From the NCBI GenBank assembly GCA_030065265.1, contig JASJCW010000001.1, positions 1 to 52,579 on the forward strand: 52,579 nt of DNA, read 5' to 3'. A program made the translations under genes and the position numbers. A model generated the notes under the pieces. The model saw only the letters and a list, made by a program, of their open reading frames with translations, made no database searches and was not told where the DNA came from. Below, piece after piece: positions 37,702 to 47,172 of the stretch. This DNA is from Prochloraceae cyanobacterium. Lineage in GTDB: Bacteria; Cyanobacteriota; Cyanobacteriia; Cyanobacteriales; JASJDA01. Each line of letters starts with the position of its first letter. The first letter of the stretch is position 1.

Positions 37702-38009
37702 AAAGCTTATAATTTATTGTAAATAGCCAAAGGCTGCGGCTGCGCCTCCGGTGAGAACATTTCAAAAATAATTTTAGTCAAAAAATAGATCGATCGGTTA
37801 ATTTTCAAAGAATTCAAACCAGAAATCACCTGAATTTGCCATAATTTTAAGAGGGGCAGTTCTTTAGCTTTGCTTCATATTTTTAAAGAAGCAATAAATA
37901 GACAAACCTGCCAATCGCGATCTAAAAACCAAATTCTAAGCCAAGCACTACAGATTAAACAATCCTAGTGCTAACACTTATATTCAAAAGAAAAATTAAT
38001 TTAAAAATT
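37702..38009. other. Divergent promoter region
   Basis: About 305 bases between the desaturase/SDR gene and mgdA, which are divergent. Both promoters must be here. A GC-rich patch at 37729-37760 stands out but forms no strong stem. A GTG at 37968 lies in frame with mgdA but gives residues outside the family. Confidence 0.4.
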
Positions 38010-39440
38010 ATGCAGGAAAAGCGAGGAAGAGAAAACGAATCTAATGACGAGCTTAACCCATTCAGCTCTTTGTTATCTGATTTATCCGATCCGCAAGCAG
38101 AAGAAGAAGAATTTAGAAGCAATTTTTTCCTAGGCTCGGAAGGACGCAGACGCAAGGCTGCTTTTGTCTTAATGACTATTTGGGGTACTACTATTAGCTT
38201 ACACGTGGTATCTTGGGGATATTTAGCAATTCTGGCTTTTAGCGGATTGCTCACCGTGCAAGCAATAAGAATAGTATCGACTAAAGTTCCAGACGCACCC
38301 GAGCCACTTTCAGAAGATAGTTTAGCAGACGCGCCGACGGTATCTTTGCTAGTTGCAGCCAAAAATGAAGAAGCAGTAATTGAAAGATTAATCGTCAATC
38401 TCTGCAGTTTAGATTATCCAAAGGATAAATACGAAGTTTGGGCGATCGACGACAATAGCAGCGATCGCACTCCCGAAATTTTAAATCAATTAAAAGAAAA
38501 ATATTCTTGTTTAAAAGTATTGCGTCGCGGTGCAGGTGCTACTGGGGGTAAATCTGGAGCGTTAAATCAAGTATTGCCCCTGACTAAAGGTAAAATAATC
38601 GCCGTATTTGATGCCGATGCAATGGTATCTTCAGATTTATTGCGCCGCACCATTCCCATGTTTGCCGATGAAAAAATGGGCGCGGTGCAAGTACGCAAAG
38701 CTATCTCTAACGGGCCTCTAAACTTCTGGACGCGGGGTCAAATGGCAGAAATGGCTCTCGATACGTATCTGCAGCAACAGCGCATTGCTATGGGGGGTAT
38801 TGGTGAATTGCGAGGTAACGGTCAATTCGTCAATCGTTATGCCTTGCAACGCTGTGGTGGTTGGAACGAACAAACTATTACTGACGATCTCGATTTAACG
38901 ATTCGTTTGCATTTGGATGGTTGGGATATTGGTTGTTTGAGTTATCCCCCGGTACGAGAAGAAGGTGTTACTACCGTTAAAGCACTTTGGCATCAACGCA
39001 ATCGTTGGGCTGAAGGGGGATATCAGCGTTATTTAGACTATTGGCGTTTGATTGTCAGTAGCCGCATGGGTTTTCAAAAAACTTTCGATTTGCTTTCGTT
39101 TATGCTAATTCAATATCTCCTTCCTGTCGCGGCTATTCCCGACTTGATGATGGCCGTAGCAAAACATCGTTTACCCGTTCTATCCCCTTTATCTACTCTA
39201 TTATTTAGTTTGGTCGGTTGGGGTATGTTGGTTGGTTTGCGTCGCACCCACGAAAAGAAAAAACTTACTACTTCCGATAATTTAATTATTGGTTTGCAAA
39301 CTATACGGGGTTTTATTTACATGATGCATTGGTTTGTGGTCATGGTTGGTACGACTGCACGGATGTCAGTGCGCCCGAAACGACTGAAATGGGTTAAAAC
39401 AGTTCATGCTGGTAGCGATCGCGAAAGTTTTGAATTTTAG
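38010..39440 (+). CDS. mgdA: Beta-monoglucosyldiacylglycerol synthase
   Basis: A 476-residue GT2 membrane enzyme. It transfers glucose from UDP-glucose to diacylglycerol to make the glucolipid that cyanobacteria convert to galactolipid for thylakoids. The ATG at 38010 begins MQEKRGRENE. Two helices near 55-90 are followed by the GT-A domain: VSLLVAAKNEEAVI, IDDNSSDRTP at about 145, FDADAMV near 196, TDDLDLT near 290 and QRNRWAEGG near 329. Three or four helices close the protein. The layout and motif set agree with Synechocystis Sll1377. Followed by a strong hairpin terminator. Confidence 0.9.
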   Translation: MQEKRGRENESNDELNPFSSLLSDLSDPQAEEEEFRSNFFLGSEGRRRKAAFVLMTIWGTTISLHVVSWGYLAILAFSGLLTVQAIRIVSTKVPDAPEPLSEDSLADAPTVSLLVAAKNEEAVIERLIVNLCSLDYPKDKYEVWAIDDNSSDRTPEILNQLKEKYSCLKVLRRGAGATGGKSGALNQVLPLTKGKIIAVFDADAMVSSDLLRRTIPMFADEKMGAVQVRKAISNGPLNFWTRGQMAEMALDTYLQQQRIAMGGIGELRGNGQFVNRYALQRCGGWNEQTITDDLDLTIRLHLDGWDIGCLSYPPVREEGVTTVKALWHQRNRWAEGGYQRYLDYWRLIVSSRMGFQKTFDLLSFMLIQYLLPVAAIPDLMMAVAKHRLPVLSPLSTLLFSLVGWGMLVGLRRTHEKKKLTTSDNLIIGLQTIRGFIYMMHWFVVMVGTTARMSVRPKRLKWVKTVHAGSDRESFEF

Positions 39441-39448
39441 CTTTATTT

Positions 39449-39500
39449 ACTCTTATCCTTTAATTGCTCAAACCTCTTAAGGGATAAGAGTTTTTAATTT
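39449..39500 (+). terminator. Rho-independent terminator after mgdA
   Basis: ACTCTTATCC (39449-39458) pairs with GGGATAAGAGT (39481-39491), followed by TTTT. The loop is about 22 bases. It lies right after the mgdA stop. Confidence 0.8.
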
Positions 39501-39516
39501 ATTTATTGCGATCGCC

Positions 39517-40842
39517 TTGGCATATACTACAATCGAGTTTTTAGATTCATTAATCGTGCCAAGTAACCAAAATACGACCCTACCAAAAGCACCAAGTTCC
39601 CAACCTCGCCGAATAAAACTACCAGTTAATCTAATAATTCTTTGCTTTCTCATCGCTGGAACTATTTTAAGATTGATCTGGGTTCAGGATATGGAGTGGA
39701 AAAGCGAAGAACAATGGATGTTCGATCGCGCTCGAGAAATTGCTACGGGTATCGCTCCTCTGCCTATTTCCGGTATGCAAAGTTCGGTGCGCGTCCCCAA
39801 CCCCGGAATGAGTGTCTGGTGTTTTGCTTTTATTGCCAAGTTCGCTGACACTCCGATCGCAATGGTGCGTTGGATTCAATGGTTCAATATCTTGACAATT
39901 TGGGCTTTTTGTGTGTTTGTATTTTGGCAAATTAGTAAGAGTCAACGAGGGCCTTGGTTGTGGGGCATGGCGATCGCCAGCGTCAATCCAATCGCTATTT
40001 TATTTTCCCGCAAAATTTGGACACCGGATATCATCGCTCCTTTTTGTTTTTTGATTTTTCTGGGCTACTGGTTTAGAAAAAGATTTTGGGGCAGTTTTTT
40101 GTGGGGTTTCAGCGCGATCGTTATGGGTCAAATTCAAATGGGGGGCTTTTTTGTCGCGTTAGGGCTGCTATTTTGGAGTCTTTGGCACGATTATCGCGCC
40201 AAATCTTGGCACAAAGCCCCTTGGTTGGGATGGTTGTTAGGAACTGCTATAGGCAGCATACCATTAATCCCCTGGGTCATAACTGTTTTGTTGCCAAATA
40301 TGGGCGGATATACCCGTTCGATTGTCGGTATTTTAGTACCCAAATTTTACAGTCAATGGATCACTACAGCTTTAGGTGTTAATCTCAGTTATTCTTTAGA
40401 AAATGTATTTTGGCAAGATTTTCTCCGCGAACCTTTAATTTTTGGCATTCATACCTATCTAATGATTCCAGCACATTTATTCTTAGTTGGGATTGGTTTG
40501 TATCCTGTTTATAGATGGTTTAAATCGAGAAAAAAACGGCTTAAAAAAGAAAAAAGCAACTCAAATTCTCGTTTAAATTTTTATCTTAAAGCTCTGGGCT
40601 TTGGAGTTGGGGGGGCATTTACTATCTCTGCTGTTAACGTTCGTCCTTATTATATAGCCGTAGTATTTCCATTTACTTATATTTGGTTAGCTAAACTTTA
40701 TCAAAATAAGATTGGAATTTTAATCGCGATCGCTTTAATGCAATTATTTATTTCTACTACTTTTTTAACCTTTATTCATCGTACTGGAGGCTTTGCAGAT
40801 GTGGATTATGGTATTGTCTATCGATTGCAAATGAGCGAATGA
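39517..40842 (+). CDS. GT-C membrane glycosyltransferase (PMT/ArnT-like)
   Basis: A 441-residue membrane protein with about ten helices. The first helix (about 34-53) is followed by an acidic loop with EWKSEEQW, which suits the catalytic acid region of GT-C polyprenyl-phosphate-sugar transferases such as PMT and ArnT. Start is a TTG at 39517; a GTG at 39556 is in frame and neither has a good ribosome site. C-terminal lumen region is short. It lies just after mgdA, separated by a terminator. Sugar donor and acceptor are unknown. Confidence 0.75.
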   Translation: MAYTTIEFLDSLIVPSNQNTTLPKAPSSQPRRIKLPVNLIILCFLIAGTILRLIWVQDMEWKSEEQWMFDRAREIATGIAPLPISGMQSSVRVPNPGMSVWCFAFIAKFADTPIAMVRWIQWFNILTIWAFCVFVFWQISKSQRGPWLWGMAIASVNPIAILFSRKIWTPDIIAPFCFLIFLGYWFRKRFWGSFLWGFSAIVMGQIQMGGFFVALGLLFWSLWHDYRAKSWHKAPWLGWLLGTAIGSIPLIPWVITVLLPNMGGYTRSIVGILVPKFYSQWITTALGVNLSYSLENVFWQDFLREPLIFGIHTYLMIPAHLFLVGIGLYPVYRWFKSRKKRLKKEKSNSNSRLNFYLKALGFGVGGAFTISAVNVRPYYIAVVFPFTYIWLAKLYQNKIGILIAIALMQLFISTTFLTFIHRTGGFADVDYGIVYRLQMSE

Positions 40843-40941
40843 GTTGTTTCAGAAAGAGATCGAAAACCGGCGATCGTGAGGCAAAAAGAGCAAAAATTAG
40901 CAACATTCAGCAGTAGTTAGTTTCAATTATCTTTGAAGCTG

Positions 40942-41190
40942 TTAAATATAAGTCATTATCTCTTGATAAAGTGCAATATTTCCTTGTTTTTGATAAATTT
41001 CTGCAGCTTTGGTGAAACAAGGTATTGCTCGATCTATTTGACTTTGTTTTTGATAAACATTTCCTAAACCTAAGTAAGAATCTACATGATTAGGATCGAT
41101 TTTGATTGCGCGATCGAGATCGGCGATCGCTTTTTAAAAATCTTCGTTGCCGCGATCGCAATATACTATAGCAGTACAAGTTTTGGTTAG
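40942..41190 (-). pseudogene. Fragment of a TPR-repeat protein
   Basis: Minus-strand frame ending in TAA at 40942-40944. It encodes TPR units: AIADLDRAIKIDPNHVDSYL, GLGNVYQKQSQIDRAIPCF and KAAEIYQKQG. A TAA stop at 41134-41136 cuts the frame (Gln expected), and upstream CDRGNEDF is another part of a TPR. No intact N-terminus is found. A relic of a larger gene. Confidence 0.7.
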
Positions 41191-41233
41191 GACATTTAAG
41201 AGAGGCTTAAGCCTTAAATCTTAAGCATAATCC

Positions 41234-41261
41234 CTCTGACCTCTGCCTTCTGCCTTCTGCC
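41234..41261 (+). repeat. Four tandem heptamers (short tandem repeats)
   Basis: CTCTGAC, CTCTGCC, TTCTGCC, TTCTGCC in tandem at 41234-41261. Such degenerate heptamer arrays (STRR) are common in cyanobacterial intergenic DNA. Confidence 0.75.
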
Positions 41262-41299
41262 TTTTTATTTAGATAAAATAAACAAGCTAAAAATAATAA

Positions 41300-41324
41300 T
41301 AGGACAGCTATTTAAACTGTCCTA
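41300..41324 (-). terminator. Terminator after ndhD1
   Basis: TAGGACAG (41300-41307) pairs perfectly with CTGTCCTA (41317-41324). On the minus strand a T-rich run follows, as expected for the end of ndhD1. Confidence 0.8.
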
Positions 41325-41361
41325 AAAAATTGAAATTAATTAAATTTGTCAGCTAGAAAAA

Positions 41362-42954
41362 TTAGTTTCTAGAACCAATTTCAGGCGCGGTTAAAGCAGC
41401 CATTGAATTTGATGGTTTGGGTGTTGCTGCTTCTTGCTGAACCAAAGCTGGTACAGAACTACGCATTAATGCAGTCAAACTATCAGTAGTAGCATCGTAA
41501 ACCTGAGTTAAGACTTTAGGATACAAGCCGATACCGATGATGGGAACTAACATACAAGCAACGATGAAGACTTCTCTAGGTTCGGAGTCGATTAAATTTT
41601 GTTTGGTAACTAATTCTCTGTTTTCCGGGCCGTAGAGCATTTCGCGCAACATCGACAGCAAGTAAATTGGAGTTAAAATCGCGCCAACTGCTGCAAGGAT
41701 CAGCATGACAACTTTAAATCTAAAGTCGTAAGCATCACTAGTAGCTAAACCGATGAATACCATTAATTCAGCTACAAATCCGCTCATTCCAGGCAATGCT
41801 AAAGATGCTAAAGAACAAGTTGTCCACATAGCAAAAGTCTTTTTCATCTTTTTGCCGAGACCGCCCATTTCGTCTAACATCAGGGTGTGAGTGCGATCGT
41901 AAGTTGCTCCGACTAAGAAGAACAAGCTAGCTCCAATTAAGCCGTGAGAAACCATTTGTAAAACTGCACCGCTAGTACCGATATTGGTAAACGAAGCAAT
42001 ACCGATCAGTACGAAGCCCATGTGAGAGATGGAAGAGTAGGCAACTTTCCGTTTGAGATTGCGTTGAGCGTAAGCAGTTAAAGCCGCATAAATAATGTTG
42101 GTTACCCCCAGCATAATTAATACTGGTGCGAACACTGCGTGAGCGTCGGGTAACATGCCCACATTCATCCGTAACAGAGCGTAACCGCCCATTTTTAACA
42201 GAATACCTGCTAAGAGCATGTGTACGGGTGCTGTTGCTTCGCCGTGAGCGTCAGGAAGCCAAGTGTGTAGGGGGAAAATCGGCAGTTTAACTGCATAAGC
42301 TATTAAGAACGCACCGTAAAGCAATAGTTGCATGTTAACGGGGAAGTTTTTACCTGCGATCGCGCTCATATCGAAGGTTGTCGTATCGCCGTAGAAGCCC
42401 ATTGCTAAAGCTGCTACTAAGATAAATAAAGATCCGCCTGCAGTGTAGATAATGAACTTAGTTGCTGCGTAGAGTCTTCTTTTTCCGCCCCAGATCGATA
42501 GCAATAGGTAAACTGGAATTAATTCCAATTCCCAGACGAGGAAGAATAGCAGCATGTCTTGAACTGCAAACACGGCAATTTGACCGCCGTACATGATCAA
42601 AATCAAGAAGTAGAATAATTTCGGCTTGAGGCTGACAGGCCATGCAGCCATAACTGCCAAAGTGGTGATAAAGCCAGTTAGCAAAATTAAAGGCATGGAT
42701 AAACCGTCTGCTGCCACCGACCATTCTAATCCCATTTGAGGAATCCAAGGATAGCGTTCTACTAGTTGCAGTCCTGGAGTATTGAGGTCGTAGCCTACGA
42801 AAAATGCATATACGATTAGTGCAAAGTCTATTAACCCTACGATTAGGGCGTACCATCTAACTGTTTTGCCGTCTTTATCTGGAATAAAAGGAATCAGCAG
42901 TGCAGCAGCGATGGGAAACAAAATAGTCGTTGTGAGCCAAGGAAAGTTTGTCAT
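41362..42954 (-). CDS. ndhD1: NAD(P)H-quinone oxidoreductase subunit 4, NdhD1
   Basis: NdhD is one of the proton-pumping, antiporter-like subunits of NDH-1. At 530 residues from the ATG at 42954 (an extra 29 codons upstream do not fit) it has about 14 helices. Key blocks: [17 protein letters not shown] with the conserved Glu, [19 protein letters not shown] (the pump Lys), and the [15 protein letters not shown] segment. The sequence [30 protein letters not shown] matches the D1 type of respiration and cyclic flow rather than the CO2-uptake D3/D4 types. Encoded downstream of ndhF1 with a 265-base gap. The C-terminal tail is polar. Confidence 0.94.
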   Translation of the reverse strand: MTNFPWLTTTILFPIAAALLIPFIPDKDGKTVRWYALIVGLIDFALIVYAFFVGYDLNTPGLQLVERYPWIPQMGLEWSVAADGLSMPLILLTGFITTLAVMAAWPVSLKPKLFYFLILIMYGGQIAVFAVQDMLLFFLVWELELIPVYLLLSIWGGKRRLYAATKFIIYTAGGSLFILVAALAMGFYGDTTTFDMSAIAGKNFPVNMQLLLYGAFLIAYAVKLPIFPLHTWLPDAHGEATAPVHMLLAGILLKMGGYALLRMNVGMLPDAHAVFAPVLIMLGVTNIIYAALTAYAQRNLKRKVAYSSISHMGFVLIGIASFTNIGTSGAVLQMVSHGLIGASLFFLVGATYDRTHTLMLDEMGGLGKKMKKTFAMWTTCSLASLALPGMSGFVAELMVFIGLATSDAYDFRFKVVMLILAAVGAILTPIYLLSMLREMLYGPENRELVTKQNLIDSEPREVFIVACMLVPIIGIGLYPKVLTQVYDATTDSLTALMRSSVPALVQQEAATPKPSNSMAALTAPEIGSRN

Positions 42955-43079
42955 ATTCGTTTTGTTATCGCTGTGATTGACACTCTTGGTAAATTTGGAG
43001 CATTTAATATTACTTAGTTGCTCTAATTCCGGCGGTGTCAATTGCCGCGAGTACCTTTAGCTTCTACGTCTAGATCTTG

Positions 43080-43103
43080 AAGGGCGACCTCGCGGCCGCC
43101 CTT
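43080..43103. other. GC-rich hairpin between ndhF1 and ndhD1
   Basis: AAGGGCG (43080-43086) pairs with CGCCCTT (43097-43103), with two more pairs after an A-C mismatch and a TCGC loop. It stands out in AT-rich DNA. On the gene strand only two T residues follow the stem, so it may be a weak terminator, attenuator or an RNA-processing site. Confidence 0.5.
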
Positions 43104-43219
43104 TATTAATCTTGGTTAGGCGTTGAATTTTGGTGCGAGTAAGTACCTACTAATAATGTACTTGCCCTCTGGGGTTTAACCGATGAAACTTCAACCTGCC
43201 TTTAGATTATTATCTATCT

Positions 43220-45265
43220 TTAAGTAATGCTAAACACGATTACGAATAGTAACACTGCTGCAAAAACGATCAAGGCATAGAACTGAGCGCGACCGTTTTC
43301 TAAGTATTTCAATCCTTCACCGCTAACTAAAGTAGCGATACCGGTTAAATTAACCGCACCATCGACAACTCGATAATCTACTTCCATGATTTGTCTGGCG
43401 ATGCGACGAGAACCTTGAACGAAAATGCGATCGTAGATTTCGTCGAAATACCATTTGTTCAAAGAAAGATTGTAGACAGTTTTGTATTTTGCGGCGATCG
43501 CAGCAGGATCGATTTTGCCCCACATATAAGTCATGAAGGCTAAAATGATGCCTACAGTGGCGATCGCGACGGAACTTCCTGCCATGAGGACGAACTCGTT
43601 CATATCGAATTCGGCAGCTAATTCGGCTACTGTAGCCGTCTCTCCAGGGGCGTGAACGAAGGCTTCAAAGAAGTTGCTCCAGGGCATACCGACAAATCCG
43701 ATTAAAGTAGCGGGAATGGCTAAAATAATTAGAGGCAGAGCCATTGTAATCGGCGATTCGTGAGGTGTTGCGCTGCGATCTGCTTCTCCTTCTAATTCTT
43801 CTGCTTTTACCGCACCAGAACCTAAGAGTACGATTTCTTTGTCTTGAGCAATCTGGTATAACTCTTTACGTTTAGCCATGTCATAACCTTTAAATTCCCC
43901 TTCAAAGGTCATCAAATACATTCTAAACATGTAAAATGCTGTTAATGCTGCTGTAATCCAGCCTACTGCCCACAGAGCAGGATTAGCTTGAAATGCTGCA
44001 CCGAGAATTTCGTCTTTCGACCAGAAGCCAGCAAAAGGCGGAATTCCACTAATTGCTAAAACTCCAATTAAGAAGGTAATAGCCGTAATTGGCATAAATT
44101 TCCGCAATCCGCCCATCAAGCGCATATCTTGGCTTAAAACCGGATCGTGACCGACAACAGGCTCCATGCCGTGAATTGCCGAACCGCAGCATAAGAAAAG
44201 CATTGCTTTAAAGTATGCGTGGGTCATGAGGTGGAACATTCCTGCAGAATAAGCTCCGATACCCATTGCCATCACCATGTATCCTAATTGGGACATGGTC
44301 GAATATGCCATTGATTTTTTCAAATCCATTTGGGTTGGTGCGATCGTCGCGCCAACAAAAGCCGTAACTGCTCCAGTCCAAGCAATGATGTTCATTACTG
44401 TGGGGATATGGTCAAATACGGGATACATCCGCGCAACCAGGAATACTCCAGCAGCAACCATTGTTGCGGCGTGGATTAAAGCAGAAATCGGGGTAGGGCC
44501 TTCCATTGCGTCGGGAAGCCAAGTATGGAGGGGAACTTGAGCTGATTTAGCTACCGGCCCTAAAAATACTAAAACTGCTAAGAATGCTGCTAGTGCGGGA
44601 GCGATACTTCCTCCATTTACTAATTCTTGCAATCTTTCGCCGATCGTGCCGAATTCAAAACTTCCAGTACACCAATACAAGCCCAAGATACCTAACAGCA
44701 GACCGAAGTCACCAACGCGGTTGACAACGAAAGCTTTTTGTGCTGCTTCTGCGGCTGGTTTGCGCTCGTACCAATATCCAACCAGGAGATAGGAACACAT
44801 ACCTACCAACTCCCAGAAGATATAAATTTCTACTAGGTTATTACTTACTACTAGGCCTAACATCGAGGCCCCGAATAAACTCAAATAGGTGTAGAAGCGC
44901 ACGTAACCGGCATCGTGAGACATATACCCGTCGGTGTAAATCATCACCAAAAAGGCAACCGTACAGACGATAACCATCATTAGGGAACTGAGATGGTCGA
45001 CTGTATAGCCCATCGAGAGGTTAAAATTGCCGGCCGATACCCATTCAATAGTGCCTGTGAAGGCTTCGTGTCCCTGAAATTGACTCGCTAATAAGGCGAT
45101 CGCCAACACCATTGAAGTTCCCATTAAGGAAACTATAAAACCTGCAGATAGTCTTTTTTGGCTGTTGGTTGCCTCGCTTACGGTAATTAGTCCCGTCCCA
45201 ATTACTGCTCCACCTATCAGGGGCAAAACTGGAATTAGCCAGGAGTATTGATATAGGGATTCCAT
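43220..45265 (-). CDS. ndhF1: NAD(P)H-quinone oxidoreductase subunit 5, NdhF1
   Basis: NdhF is the outermost pump subunit of NDH-1, with a long lateral helix along the complex. The 681-residue protein has about 16 helices. It begins MESLYQYSWLIPVLPLIGG. Key blocks: YIFWELVGMCSYLLVGYWYERK with the conserved Glu, [20 protein letters not shown] (pump Lys), and KKSMAYSTMSQLGYM. The C-terminal extension (about 580-681) with YNLSLNKWYFDEIYD is typical of the F1 type. It is the first gene of the ndhF1-ndhD1 pair. An inverted repeat lies 48-79 bases upstream. Confidence 0.95.
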   Translation of the reverse strand: MESLYQYSWLIPVLPLIGGAVIGTGLITVSEATNSQKRLSAGFIVSLMGTSMVLAIALLASQFQGHEAFTGTIEWVSAGNFNLSMGYTVDHLSSLMMVIVCTVAFLVMIYTDGYMSHDAGYVRFYTYLSLFGASMLGLVVSNNLVEIYIFWELVGMCSYLLVGYWYERKPAAEAAQKAFVVNRVGDFGLLLGILGLYWCTGSFEFGTIGERLQELVNGGSIAPALAAFLAVLVFLGPVAKSAQVPLHTWLPDAMEGPTPISALIHAATMVAAGVFLVARMYPVFDHIPTVMNIIAWTGAVTAFVGATIAPTQMDLKKSMAYSTMSQLGYMVMAMGIGAYSAGMFHLMTHAYFKAMLFLCCGSAIHGMEPVVGHDPVLSQDMRLMGGLRKFMPITAITFLIGVLAISGIPPFAGFWSKDEILGAAFQANPALWAVGWITAALTAFYMFRMYLMTFEGEFKGYDMAKRKELYQIAQDKEIVLLGSGAVKAEELEGEADRSATPHESPITMALPLIILAIPATLIGFVGMPWSNFFEAFVHAPGETATVAELAAEFDMNEFVLMAGSSVAIATVGIILAFMTYMWGKIDPAAIAAKYKTVYNLSLNKWYFDEIYDRIFVQGSRRIARQIMEVDYRVVDGAVNLTGIATLVSGEGLKYLENGRAQFYALIVFAAVLLFVIVFSIT

Positions 45266-45312
45266 TACTAATACCTTAGTTTATATTTCTTCATTTTTTT
45301 GGCAGTACCGCT

Positions 45313-45344
45313 AACAATTCTGACACAACTATTGTCAGACTGTT
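45313..45344. promoter_or_regulatory. Dyad upstream of ndhF1
   Basis: AACAATTCTGACA (45313-45325) and TGTCAGACTGTT (45333-45344) form an imperfect inverted repeat; the core TCTGACA/TGTCAGA is perfect. It lies 48-79 bases before the ndhF1 start. It could be an operator or a 5' leader hairpin. Confidence 0.4.
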
Positions 45345-45735
45345 TATATCTAAGAAAGAAGTTTTAGATTTTTTGTCAGTAAAAGCACCCAAACAAAAGG
45401 GAGTAAAGATCCCGATCGCCCTTTTATTCTCTCACTTCTTTTTACTTTCTATTTTTTTGAGATTTTTTTTTGAACAATTTATCTATCTAGATCGATTAGA
45501 ACTGTGGTGTTCGTTGCAAACAGTCACCGTTCTAATCGAAGTTATTTTCTCAGTATTCTGCTCGATTAAGACCGATTAAACAATCGAAGTTAAATATTTT
45601 TTTAGATCGAGATAATTATCATCTTTAGATCTTGAATTTATAGTTTTTTGAAGCTAAGCCAATTAATTTTCTCATTTTGTTGACTCGATGCTTCTTGGAA
45701 AGCAAATGCTTTAAATTTCTTATTTTAAAAAAGAT
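45345..45735. other. Intergenic region between thioredoxin and ndhF1
   Basis: About 390 AT-rich bases between ndhF1 and the thioredoxin gene. A plus-strand frame at 45373-45579 could code 68 hydrophobic residues but lacks a ribosome site, and its codon use is unlike neighbours. No other gene seen. Confidence 0.4.
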
Positions 45736-46077
45736 TCAAGCCGAGCGAGCGAATAAATCTCTAGTGGCCCGATCTAATTTTTGACATAAATCTTCTCTAC
45801 CATTAAATTCATCGATGCGGTAAACAACCTCACCTTTATCGAATAACATGATAGTTGGTAAACTTCTAAGGCGATAGCTATTTGCCAGTTTCAAGTTCTC
45901 ATCGGCATTGATCCCTATCAATTCTATCTGTCCAACGCATTCCGAGTGCACTTTGACTAATACCGGATTAATCATGCGACACAAGCCACACCAAGGAGCC
46001 CAAAAGTGAACTAAAACTGGTGCAGAAGATTGCAAAACGTCTCGCTCGAAATTAACTTTATTGATTGAAACTGCCAT
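45736..46077 (-). CDS. Thioredoxin with CGLC active site
   Basis: A 113-residue thioredoxin fold protein. The active site is WCGLC (Cys30 and Cys33) instead of WCGPC. It keeps the cis-proline region LRSLPTIMLF. The variant Leu should change redox potential and partner choice. This type, known as TrxC in cyanobacteria, is distinct from TrxA and TrxM. It stands between ndhF1 and the NnrU gene on the same strand, 90 bases downstream of the latter. Confidence 0.9.
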   Translation of the reverse strand: MAVSINKVNFERDVLQSSAPVLVHFWAPWCGLCRMINPVLVKVHSECVGQIELIGINADENLKLANSYRLRSLPTIMLFDKGEVVYRIDEFNGREDLCQKLDRATRDLFARSA

Positions 46078-46167
46078 AATTTTTGATTCTTTTGTTATCT
46101 AATTTTTCTATTACTTTGAATCATGCTACATCCAATTGGGATCGATAGACAAAGTTATTTATAAGAA

Positions 46168-46884
46168 TTACCAATTGAGTTTGGCTGTCACTTCAAACAA
46201 CCAAGGATGTCCCCACCAAAGTAATAAAACAAATGCAGTTACTCCTAGATAAGCCGGACGAATAAATTCTTGCCATTTGAAAGTTTGACGACCGTCAATA
46301 ATCGCTAAGAAAGGCACGATCGAAGTTCTTTGTTTGAGAGCGAGGAAACTATCGCCATAAAGAGCGTATTTACGCCGATCGCCGTGCCAAACTGCAAAAA
46401 GGTGGTGGGCAATCAATCCTATAGAAGTAACTATAGTAAAAGTCGTCCCGATCCAAAGGGTATGAGCGACACACCAAATCACTTGTCCTACCATTTGTGG
46501 ATGTCTGCAAATCCTGATAATGCCGGTTTCGTACAAGTGTACTTGTGGTTTTTCGATCGCAGCAATTTCCAGTAAATTAAAAGTAGCTGGATATAAAAAT
46601 ACAAAGGAAATTGCACTTAAAATCCACACTAAAATTTTAATCCATCCCAAGGATTGTACTTGCCAAAGTTGCAGGCCATCGTAGCGATGATTAAAAAAAT
46701 AGACAATTAAAACAACTGCGGCAGGAATACTTACTAAGGCAAAAATTACTCGATAAAGTCTCGGGCCGATTATTTTCTCTCCTGCCGGTCGCAAAGCAGC
46801 CAAACCACTGTGAGCGATCGCAAAACTTAATAATAACCCGAACATAATCCAATGACTGGGTGTAAGCCAAATTTCCTGTCTCAT
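46168..46884 (-). CDS. NnrU/Z-ISO family membrane protein
   Basis: A 238-residue protein with six or so helices. The family block TGIIRICRHPQMVGQVIWC near residue 128 and the following AHTLWIG, plus HHLFAVWHGDRR, match the NnrU family. Plant 15-cis-zeta-carotene isomerase (Z-ISO) belongs to it and binds heme through histidines. A role in carotenoid synthesis is possible here, but NnrU-type proteins are also near nitrogen oxide enzymes in other bacteria. The gene is divergent from rbcR, 289 bases apart. Confidence 0.88.
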   Translation of the reverse strand: MRQEIWLTPSHWIMFGLLLSFAIAHSGLAALRPAGEKIIGPRLYRVIFALVSIPAAVVLIVYFFNHRYDGLQLWQVQSLGWIKILVWILSAISFVFLYPATFNLLEIAAIEKPQVHLYETGIIRICRHPQMVGQVIWCVAHTLWIGTTFTIVTSIGLIAHHLFAVWHGDRRKYALYGDSFLALKQRTSIVPFLAIIDGRQTFKWQEFIRPAYLGVTAFVLLLWWGHPWLFEVTAKLNW

Positions 46885-47172
46885 AGAATTTACTACTGTA
46901 GAGAATAGCGGCAGTATTAGGCAATCTTTAGCGATCCCGATCTGCCAAAAGATATTCTTTCCTCCTTGTTATGTTACTGTCAAATTCAGTAGCGGTAAAT
47001 ACCAAACACGATGGAGTCAGCAATCCGCGATCGAAAAAATTAAGACATATCATCGTAGCGATCGTTTGTCAAAAAAAATTTTCTTGTTGAAAAACATTGT
47101 CGAGCAACGGAAGCTATTTCAGAAAAATTTGGTTTACTGCTAGTTCTTTAGCTTAAGTTTATCTTTAGGCCT

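Noticed and set aside
45373..45579. Possible 68-residue hydrophobic protein
   Set aside because: No ribosome site, low-complexity phenylalanine-rich content from T runs, likely chance.
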